From: Gammaproteobacteria bacterium | GTDB taxonomy: Bacteria > Pseudomonadota > Gammaproteobacteria > Pseudomonadales > Pseudohongiellaceae | DNA: 6,348 nt | Assembly: GCA_003556835.1 (NCBI GenBank) | Contig: PWQG01000433.1 | Coordinates: 1-6,348 of the forward strand | Direction of reading: 5' to 3' | Shown: piece after piece, positions 1-4,733 of the stretch | How positions within the stretch are numbered: the first letter of the stretch is position 1 | Layout of the letters: each line of letters begins with the position of its first letter | Notes under the pieces: model-generated | Told to the model about the DNA's origin: nothing | The model's database searches: none | What the model saw: only the letters and a program-made list of their open reading frames with translations | Made by a program: the position numbers and the translations under genes

Positions 1-408
1 CGCGTGACCGATGGCAGCTGGAATCGGGCCTTGCCGGGTGAGCGCCTGATGCTGGAAGGCAGTAACAGCCGCTTCAGCGCCGAGCCGGATGATCCACAGC
101 TGGCACAGCGCCTGGCTGCCGGTGATGTGCATCCCGGTGGTGTACTCTGGGGTCGGGGAGAACCGGACAGCAGCGGCGAAGTACGCAGTCTGGAACTGGC
201 AACCGTAGAGCAATGGCCGCTGTTGGCCCGGGGGCTGGAAGAAAAAGGACTGGAACAGGCGCGCCGCAGCTTGCGTTTCCACGTCGGCGATTTACACTGG
301 GCGCGCTCCGATGGCCGGACACTGTGTGTGGAATTCCGTCTGCCACCCGGGGTGTATGCCACCACTGTCTTGCGGGAATTGTATACAGGAACTGAAACAG
401 GTGAATGA
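1..408 (+). CDS. truD: tRNA pseudouridine(13) synthase TruD, C-terminal part (5' end cut by window)
   Basis: This is the last 135 codons of an open frame that runs in from the left edge and stops with TGA at 406-408. The residues resemble the C-terminal third of TruD: WNRALPGERLMLEGSNSRF near the start, a GVLWGRGEP stretch around residues 47-55, and the ending LPPGVYATTVLREL followed by a short tail. TruD converts U13 of certain tRNAs (tRNA-Glu in E. coli) to pseudouridine and is about 350 residues long, so roughly 60 percent lies outside the window. The catalytic aspartate is in that missing part and cannot be checked. The stop overlaps the GTG start of pcm by 8 bases, which suggests translational coupling. 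In many gammaproteobacteria surE sits between these two genes; here it does not. The assignment rests on the C-terminal motif and on gene order. Confidence 0.88.
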   Translation, partial: RVTDGSWNRALPGERLMLEGSNSRFSAEPDDPQLAQRLAAGDVHPGGVLWGRGEPDSSGEVRSLELATVEQWPLLARGLEEKGLEQARRSLRFHVGDLHWARSDGRTLCVEFRLPPGVYATTVLRELYTGTETGE

Positions 409-1084
409 TCGCGAACTGGCCGGTATCGGCATGACCTCAAAACGCACACGGGAACGACTCATTTCCCGATTGCTCGAACACGGCATAAAGGACTGGACGG
501 TGCTGGATGTCATGCGCAGCACACCCAGGCACATCTTCCTTGATGAGGCACTGTCACATCGCGCCTATGAAGATGTGGCCCTGCCCATCGGCTATGGCCA
601 GACCATCTCCCAGCCCTTCATTGTTGCGCGCATGACCGAGACTTTGCTGGCCCACGCGCCGCGCCGGGAAGGCAAACCCGGCCGGGTGCTGGAGATCGGC
701 ACAGGATGTGGTTACCAGTCGGCGATTCTGTCACCACTGGTCGGTGAGCTGTTTACCGTGGAGCGGATCCGGCCCCTGCTGGAAAAGGCCCGGCGCAACC
801 TGTCGCGACTGCGACTGCGCAATGTCCGCTTCCGCCTGGATGATGGCACCATGGGCTGGCCGGAAGAGGCCCCGTTTGATGCCATTCTGGTGGCTGCAGC
901 CCCGGCCCGGGTACCGGAGGAGCTGTTGCAGCAGCTGGCCGATGGTGGTTGCCTGATCATCCCGGTGGGGGCAGAGCTGCATCAGGAATTGCAGCTGATC
1001 CGCCGCGATGGAGACAGTTTCCATACCGAGGTGCTGGCAGACGTGCGTTTTGTGCCTTTGCAGAGCGGCAAGGTGCAGCATTGA
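401..1084 (+). CDS. pcm: Protein-L-isoaspartate O-methyltransferase
   Basis: The 227-residue product fits the PCMT family (about 208-225 residues). These cytosolic enzymes methylate L-isoaspartyl residues from S-adenosylmethionine and so start repair of aged proteins. Visible motifs are TPRHIFLDEAL (41-51), YEDVALPIGYGQTISQP (56-72), the AdoMet-binding motif I EIGTGCGYQ (98-106), the acidic post-I end TVERI (119-123), DAILVAAA (160-167), IIPVG (186-190) and RFVPL (216-220). I chose GTG at 401 because AGGA at 387-390 lies ten bases upstream and because many family members carry a short ...GIGMTS-like leader before the conserved core. An ATG at 431 would give a 217-residue protein starting MTSKRTRERL; its ribosome site looks poor, but it cannot be excluded. 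The gene overlaps truD by 8 bases and is followed after one base by the DUF368 gene. Pcm next to nlpD-rpoS is the classic stationary-phase survival cluster. Confidence 0.95.
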   Translation: MNDRELAGIGMTSKRTRERLISRLLEHGIKDWTVLDVMRSTPRHIFLDEALSHRAYEDVALPIGYGQTISQPFIVARMTETLLAHAPRREGKPGRVLEIGTGCGYQSAILSPLVGELFTVERIRPLLEKARRNLSRLRLRNVRFRLDDGTMGWPEEAPFDAILVAAAPARVPEELLQQLADGGCLIIPVGAELHQELQLIRRDGDSFHTEVLADVRFVPLQSGKVQH

Positions 1085-1085
1085 G

Positions 1086-2003
1086 ATGACGGAGAGCGGC
1101 AAGCAGAGGCTGTTGACGTTTCTCAAGGGCATGGCCATGGGCATGGCCGATGCCGTGCCGGGTGTCTCTGGTGGCACCATCGCAGTGATGACACATATCT
1201 ATGAGCGCCTGGTGGCTGCCATCCGGAGTGTCACGCCGGCCGCTTTCCTGCTATGGAGAAGTGACGGTTTTGTCGCTTTCTGGCAGCGGATCGACGGTGC
1301 GTTCCTGCTGACGCTCGGGGCCGGCATCCTGAGCGCCCTGATTCTCATGGCAAATATTGTGCTTTATCTGCTTGCCGAGCATGCCATACTCCTATTGTCA
1401 TTTTTCATCGGCCTGGTGCTCGCCTCGGCCTGGTTTCTGCGCCTCCAGGTGCGTCGCTGGGGCGCGGTCTGTCTGTTGGCCTTGCTGGGCGGCATCCTGG
1501 TCACTGCGCTGATTGCCATGGCCAACCCCCTGGTGGCGCCGGATGCCTACTGGTACCTGTTTTTCTGCGGTGTGGTGGCCATCAGTGCCATGATTCTGCC
1601 GGGGCTCTCCGGTGCGTTCATCCTGTTGCTGCTGGGTGTATACGAAAACGTGCTGGAGGCGCTGCGCGGAGCGCAGCTGGATGTGATCATCGTGTTTGCC
1701 ACCGGTTGTGCCATTGGTCTGCTGGGCTTTGCCCATTTTCTCACCTGGCTGTTTCATCGCTTCCGTGAGCAGACCTATGCCTTTCTCACGGGTATGCTGC
1801 TGGCGTCGGTGATTGTATTATGGCCGTGGAAAGCGGCGACTCCGGAAAGTACTGAATTTGTCAGCAGCGGTCGCCTGTGGCCTGGCGATTTCGCCGCGCA
1901 GACCGGGCTTGACCCGCAGTTATTGCCGGCGGCGCTCTGTCTGTTTGCTGGCCTGGGAGTGGTGTTTGTGTTTGAGAAATTGGCAGGACGGGAGATTCGA
2001 TGA
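1086..2003 (+). CDS. DUF368 membrane protein, PopT-type undecaprenyl phosphate translocase family
   Basis: This is a 305-residue polytopic membrane protein with about eight or more hydrophobic segments (for example around 72-97, 99-118, 126-145, 156-187, 199-221 and 233-248, plus one near the C-terminus). Two family signatures are visible: GMADAVPGVSGGTIAV (19-34), and its internal repeat ILPGLSGAFILLLLGVYENV (170-189). This paired PG-x-SG arrangement is the hallmark of DUF368. Members of the family (PopT) have been implicated in returning undecaprenyl phosphate, the lipid carrier for peptidoglycan and O-antigen units, across the inner membrane. That role is inferred here from the family. ATG 1086 lies one base after the pcm stop with AAGGTG at 1070-1075 upstream; the frame is open further upstream, but only inside pcm. 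The stop overlaps the nlpD start as ATGA (2000-2003), so translation is probably coupled. The gene is not part of the best-known E. coli or Pseudomonas versions of this cluster. Confidence 0.92.
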   Translation: MTESGKQRLLTFLKGMAMGMADAVPGVSGGTIAVMTHIYERLVAAIRSVTPAAFLLWRSDGFVAFWQRIDGAFLLTLGAGILSALILMANIVLYLLAEHAILLLSFFIGLVLASAWFLRLQVRRWGAVCLLALLGGILVTALIAMANPLVAPDAYWYLFFCGVVAISAMILPGLSGAFILLLLGVYENVLEALRGAQLDVIIVFATGCAIGLLGFAHFLTWLFHRFREQTYAFLTGMLLASVIVLWPWKAATPESTEFVSSGRLWPGDFAAQTGLDPQLLPAALCLFAGLGVVFVFEKLAGREIR

Positions 2004-3064
2004 TGCGTGCTGGACTGGATCGATTGTTTCGGCCGGGTTTGATGCTTGGCTTGTCTGGGCTGTTGCTGGCCTGCGCAGCCGAGCATTCCCCGGCGCCGGT
2101 TGATGATCGCAGCACCGTTCTGGAACGCCAGTCACCGATCATTGCCCCGCGCGGTGAAACCGGGCCACAGCCCGGGCCGCGAGGCAGTCGACAGATGCAG
2201 GTGGCGGACCGCGCGACTGTTGACGACGATGTCGATGAGCCGGCGGACACAGCGCAGGTGAGCCCGGCTGTCGTGGGCAGTCCGGCCACCACCGTGCAGG
2301 GCGCCCGGGTGGGCGGCGGTATTTCCCGCCAGCAACTCGAGCCGATCGGACGACAGACACTGCCGGATGCGGCGGACGAGCCGACACGGGAGGCCAGCGC
2401 CGATGCCGCGCGCGATGAAGTCTACACGGTGCAGCAGGGCGATACCCTGTATTCCATAGCCTGGATGCATGATATGGATCACCGCCGGCTGGCGGCAGTA
2501 AACCGGCTCAGTGAACCCTTCACCATCTATCCGGGACAGGAATTGAGCGTGGTGGCGGAAAACGTGGGGGAGCGGGAGGTACGTGCCCTGGATGACATAC
2601 CCGCCGCACCGGCTGGCGCTTCAGCCGGCACGGGAGAGCGTCCCCGCGCGGCCATGGAGCAGCGCCGCACCAGTGTCACCCCCACCCGCCAGGTCGACGG
2701 CGTCAGCTGGCAATGGCCGGCTGATGGTCGCATTCTGGCCCGCTTCGGTGATGGTGCCGGGCGTGGCGTGGATCTGGCGCAGGAGCGGGGCAGCCCGGTG
2801 TTTGCGGTGGCCGATGGTGATGTGGTCTACGCCGGCCGTGGTATTCAGGGCGCCGGCAACCTGGTGATCCTGCGCCACAGTGGCAGCCATCTCAGTGCCT
2901 ATATGTACAACAGCAACATGCTGGTCCGTGAAGGCGACCGGGTGCGGGCCGGCGACCGGATTGCTTCCAGCGGTGTGGCTCCGGACGGCCGGGAACTGCT
3001 GCATTTCGAAATCCGGGTTGATGGCCAGGCGGCCGACCCCAACCGCTTTCTGCCCAGGCGCTGA
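2000..3064 (+). CDS. nlpD: Murein hydrolase activator lipoprotein NlpD (LysM plus degenerate M23 domain)
   Basis: The 354-residue protein begins with a lipoprotein signal: a hydrophobic stretch at 13-24 and lipobox LLAC with the lipidated Cys at 25. Ala follows the Cys, with no Asp retention signal, so outer-membrane sorting is expected. A long low-complexity linker (26-139) leads to a LysM peptidoglycan-binding domain (about 141-185: YTVQQGDTLYSIA ... YPGQELSV). A second linker precedes an M23/LytM domain (about 238-350) ending NRFLPRR. The zinc-ligand positions are not kept: GRGVDLA (254-260) lacks the leading His of active enzymes, and AYMYN (300-304) stands where E. coli NlpD has AYAHN. 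Only LHFEIR (334-339) keeps its His. A non-catalytic activator of a cell-wall amidase (AmiC in E. coli) is therefore expected. Two adjacent ATGs (2000, 2003) are possible starts; GGGAG at 1990-1994 fits the second slightly better. Gene order before rpoS supports the name. Confidence 0.94.
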   Translation: MMRAGLDRLFRPGLMLGLSGLLLACAAEHSPAPVDDRSTVLERQSPIIAPRGETGPQPGPRGSRQMQVADRATVDDDVDEPADTAQVSPAVVGSPATTVQGARVGGGISRQQLEPIGRQTLPDAADEPTREASADAARDEVYTVQQGDTLYSIAWMHDMDHRRLAAVNRLSEPFTIYPGQELSVVAENVGEREVRALDDIPAAPAGASAGTGERPRAAMEQRRTSVTPTRQVDGVSWQWPADGRILARFGDGAGRGVDLAQERGSPVFAVADGDVVYAGRGIQGAGNLVILRHSGSHLSAYMYNSNMLVREGDRVRAGDRIASSGVAPDGRELLHFEIRVDGQAADPNRFLPRR

Positions 3065-3091
3065 ATTGTGGTCTGGATCACGCTTTGCGGC

Positions 3092-3119
3092 TTGAGCAGA
3101 TTTTACGACTCTTGATAAG
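3092..3119 (+). promoter_or_regulatory. Candidate sigma-70-like promoter for rpoS
   Basis: TTGAGC (3092-3097) and GATAAG (3114-3119) are separated by 16 bases. Each matches four of six consensus positions. Initiation would fall near 3126, exactly at the foot of the leader stem-loop. In related bacteria the main rpoS promoter lies inside nlpD, so this one would be additional or may not be real. Confidence 0.3.
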
Positions 3120-3125
3120 GTGAAA

Positions 3126-3151
3126 AGGGGCTTCAAGGATTGAAGTCCCCT
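3126..3151 (+). promoter_or_regulatory. rpoS leader stem-loop with CsrA/RsmA-like loop
   Basis: AGGGGCTTCAA (3126-3136) pairs with TTGAAG (3140-3145) and CCCCT (3147-3151), giving 11 base pairs with one bulged T (3146) and a three-base GGA loop. The loop context CAAGGAT (3134-3140) equals the core of the CsrA/RsmA consensus (CARGGAT) presented at a hairpin tip. No T tract follows, so it is unlikely to be an intrinsic terminator. It lies 34 bases before the rpoS start. The structure is seen directly; protein binding is inferred. Confidence 0.6.
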
Positions 3152-3173
3152 GGAAATGGAACCACCAATCAAA

Positions 3174-3178
3174 AGGAG
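3174..3178 (+). promoter_or_regulatory. rpoS ribosome binding site
   Basis: AGGAG lies seven bases before ATG 3186. An in-frame TGA at 3180-3182, between this site and the ATG, proves that the reading frame cannot start further upstream. The site therefore fixes the unusually short N-terminus of the sigma factor. Confidence 0.85.
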
Positions 3179-3185
3179 TTGATCC

Positions 3186-4076
3186 ATGGAATGGATGTCC
3201 ACCCCTGCCTGCACGGATAGTGCAACCCACTACCAACAGACCATCCGGCGTATTCCCCTGCTGAGTCAGAAAGAGGAGCAGTACCTGGCGCACCAGGTAC
3301 GCGCCGGCTGTAGTCGCTGCCGCGATATCATGGTCACCCGCAACCTGCGCCTGGTGATGAATATGGCCCGGCGCTTTGAACACCGGGGCATGCCGCTTAT
3401 GGACCTGGTTTCGGAAGGCAATATCGGCCTGCTCCGTGCCGTGGAAAAGTTCGAGCCGGAGCGCGGTTTTCGTTTTTCCACCTATGCCACCTGGTGGGTG
3501 CGGCAGGCCATCGAGCGTTGCATCATGAATCAGGCCCGCACGGTGCGTCTGCCCATCCATGTGCTCAAGGACATCGGTCAGTGTCTGGCCAGTGAACAGG
3601 AACTGCAGAAGCGGCTGCAGCGTCCGGTCCGCCAGTCGGAGGTTTCCGCGCACAGTGGTCGGTCGCCAAGACAACTCGATCGCCTCTTGCATTGGCATGA
3701 GTCCTCGCGTGGCCACAGTCCAGGCACCATGAATGAAGTCGGTGACACTGGTGGGGGCAGCGAGCAGGGAGCCGGGGCTGTGCAGGAACCGGAGCCGGCC
3801 TATGCCGACGGTACTACCATGCTGGACCCGGCCAGACTTCTGAAGGACGAGAAGCTGCGAGAGCATATCAACGCCTGGATCGGCGCATTGAGTCAGAAGC
3901 AGCGGGACGTGATCATCCGGCGTTTCGGTTTTCACCAGCATGAGTGCCGGACGCTGGAGGAAGTGGGCAGGCACATCGGTCTCACCCGGGAGAGGGTGCG
4001 GCAGATTCAGATCGAGGCGCTGGAAATACTCAGGGAAAAAGCGGAGGCGGAGGAGCTGGATACTTCTGTTTTCTGA
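3186..4076 (+). CDS. rpoS: RNA polymerase sigma factor RpoS (sigma-38), divergent and short at the N-terminus
   Basis: The 296-residue product is a sigma-70 family factor; RpoS of E. coli has 330 residues. Region 2 is well kept: NLRLVMNMARRFEHRG (53-68), LVSEGNIGLLRAVEKFEPER (74-93), and region 2.3-2.4 FSTYATWWVRQAIERCIMNQ (97-116), followed by RTVRLPIH (118-125). Region 4 is also kept: LSQKQRDVIIRRFGF (235-249) and the -35-binding helix-turn-helix TLEEVGRHIGLTRERVRQIQ (256-275). Gene order (after nlpD, convergent with fdxA) identifies it as the general stress and stationary-phase sigma factor. Two things are odd. Only about 15 residues precede region 1.2, against about 55-60 in E. coli. Between regions 3.1 and 4 the usual sigma-finger sequence (a D-x-PLG-type motif and an L-x-D-hydrophobic stretch) is replaced by a Gly/Pro/Glu-rich segment (174-216). 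The start is fixed by an upstream in-frame stop and AGGAG at 3174-3178. It could be a lineage-specific RpoS with altered initiation properties. Confidence 0.88.
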   Translation: MEWMSTPACTDSATHYQQTIRRIPLLSQKEEQYLAHQVRAGCSRCRDIMVTRNLRLVMNMARRFEHRGMPLMDLVSEGNIGLLRAVEKFEPERGFRFSTYATWWVRQAIERCIMNQARTVRLPIHVLKDIGQCLASEQELQKRLQRPVRQSEVSAHSGRSPRQLDRLLHWHESSRGHSPGTMNEVGDTGGGSEQGAGAVQEPEPAYADGTTMLDPARLLKDEKLREHINAWIGALSQKQRDVIIRRFGFHQHECRTLEEVGRHIGLTRERVRQIQIEALEILREKAEAEELDTSVF

Positions 4077-4091
4077 TTCGGGGGAGGCAGG

Positions 4092-4129
4092 CCGTTGCCC
4101 GTCTGGCATGGCGCCAGATCGGGCAACGG
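4092..4129. terminator. Shared hairpin between convergent rpoS and fdxA
   Basis: CCGTTGCCCG (4092-4101) pairs with CGGGCAACGG (4120-4129), and TCTGGC (4102-4107) with GCCAGA (4113-4118), leaving one bulged T (4119) and a five-base loop. This 16-pair GC-rich stem starts 15 bases after the rpoS stop and ends 7 bases from the fdxA stop. Being symmetrical, it can form in both transcripts. Neither strand has a T tract next to it, so it may act as a weak terminator or as a 3'-end protecting structure. Confidence 0.7.
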
Positions 4130-4136
4130 AGCCGGA

Positions 4137-4478
4137 TCAGGACTCTCCCGGCCATTCCTTGACCAGGTGCTCCATCTTGTTGGGCACGCCGTCCCATTCC
4201 TTGGCATCTTCCAGTGGTGATTTCATTTCCGTGATATTGGGCCACTTTTCAGCCAGGTCGGCATTGAGCTCGAGGAACTGTTGCTGATCATCGGGCAGTT
4301 CATCCTCGGCGAAAATCGCATCCACCGGGCATTCCGGTTCACAAAGTGCACAGTCGATACATTCATCCGGGTGGATGACCAGGAAATTCGGACCCTCGTA
4401 GAAACAGTCCACCGGGCATACTTCCACACAGTCCGTATGCTTGCACTTGATGCAGTTTTCACCCACTACAAAAGTCAT
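4137..4478 (-). CDS. fdxA: Seven-iron ferredoxin FdxA (3Fe-4S/4Fe-4S, ferredoxin I type)
   Basis: This 113-residue small acidic electron carrier is almost identical in its first half to Azotobacter ferredoxin I. The nine cysteines are at 9, 12, 17, 21, 25, 40, 43, 46 and 50. By analogy with that protein (numbering shifted by the initiator Met), C9, C17 and C50 hold the [3Fe-4S] cluster, C21, C40, C43 and C46 hold the [4Fe-4S] cluster, and C12 and C25 are free. The tail (NADLAEKWPNITE, 72-84; DGVPNKMEHL, 96-105) is the typical C-terminal extension, here about six residues longer than in Azotobacter. ATG 4478 is chosen because the family starts at MTFVV/AFVV, with GGGGGA at 4494-4489 ten bases upstream. 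The frame stays open for another 66 codons upstream (see findings). The gene lies downstream of mutS on the same strand and is convergent with rpoS, as in Pseudomonas. The electron partner is not indicated by the context. Confidence 0.96.
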   Translation of the reverse strand: MTFVVGENCIKCKHTDCVEVCPVDCFYEGPNFLVIHPDECIDCALCEPECPVDAIFAEDELPDDQQQFLELNADLAEKWPNITEMKSPLEDAKEWDGVPNKMEHLVKEWPGES

Positions 4479-4505
4479 TGCGTCTTCATCCCCCAAATAC
4501 GTAGC

Positions 4506-4535
4506 AGTATAACGATGCAGCGGCGGTGCGCTGAA
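4506..4535 (-). promoter_or_regulatory. Candidate proximal fdxA promoter
   Basis: On the - strand, TTCAGC (4535-4530) and TATACT (4511-4506) are 18 bases apart. The -10 matches five of six consensus positions and the -35 only three. Initiation near 4499 would give a leader of about 20 bases carrying the GGGGGA ribosome site, which fits the MTFVV start of FdxA and would exclude the upstream in-frame extension. Confidence 0.4.
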
Positions 4536-4674
4536 ATCGTTTTTTTCGATATCGACCATCGATGAACCGTTGCCCTGCGCTGCGGAGCGCTGATAGGGAC
4601 GGTCGACTGGCAGTGACGGACGCGGCAACGGCAGGCGCTGGTATTGCGCGGCCGGCTGGTGTCACGCGGGCGAT

Positions 4675-4703
4675 AGTGTAGCAGCTTTGCAGCGGTATTT
4701 CAG
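4675..4703 (-). promoter_or_regulatory. Candidate distal promoter in the mutS-fdxA gap
   Basis: On the - strand, CTGAAA (4703-4698) and TACACT (4680-4675) are separated by 17 bases, with four of six matches each. It lies 31 bases beyond the mutS stop. A transcript from here would carry a leader of about 190 bases before fdxA. No convincing terminator was seen between mutS and this site, so read-through from mutS is also possible. Confidence 0.35.
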
Positions 4704-4733
4704 CGACGAATACAGGGTGCTGAGCCGCCCGGG

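Larger units (their letters stand above)
3074..3186 (+). promoter_or_regulatory. Possible self-inhibiting rpoS leader (pairing with the ribosome site)
   Basis: TGGATCA (3074-3080) is the exact complement of TGATCCA (3180-3186), which spans the spacer and the A of the rpoS start codon. ACTCTT (3108-3113) can pair with AGGAGT (3174-3179), including one G-T wobble, covering the Shine-Dalgarno. The two helices stack continuously on the 3' strand (3174-3186) and enclose the GGA-loop hairpin. In E. coli, rpoS is known to be held off by a comparable leader fold that small RNAs open. Whether this one forms is inference; the 27-base interruption between the two 5' strands weakens it. Confidence 0.35.

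Noticed and set aside
431..1084. ATG 431 as the pcm start
   Set aside because: No good ribosome site precedes it, while GTG 401 has AGGA at a fitting distance and overlaps the truD stop. It remains possible, so it is noted in the pcm entry.
3126..3151. The rpoS leader hairpin as an intrinsic terminator for nlpD
   Set aside because: The stem is followed by TGGAAATGG and not a run of T, and terminating here would cut rpoS off from the known nlpD-internal promoter arrangement.
2621..3214. A - strand frame of 197 codons across the end of nlpD and the rpoS leader
   Set aside because: It is mostly the shadow of the conserved M23 domain of nlpD, with no ribosome site or family resemblance.
3700..3835. 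A double frameshift as the cause of the missing RpoS finger
   Set aside because: The two other + frames contain stops soon after 3700 (TGA near 3722 and 3726) and show no finger-like residues, so the altered segment appears genuinely encoded.
3078..4109. A 343-codon open frame on the - strand, longer than rpoS itself
   Set aside because: Its codons lie exactly opposite rpoS codons. In GC-rich genes the sense codons TTA, CTA and TCA are rare, so this antisense register is often open. The translation shows no recognisable domain, while rpoS is unmistakable.
4577..4590. Small hairpin GCGCT-GCGG-AGCGC in the mutS-fdxA gap as a terminator
   Set aside because: There are only five pairs and no T tract follows on either strand; it is probably chance in GC-rich DNA.
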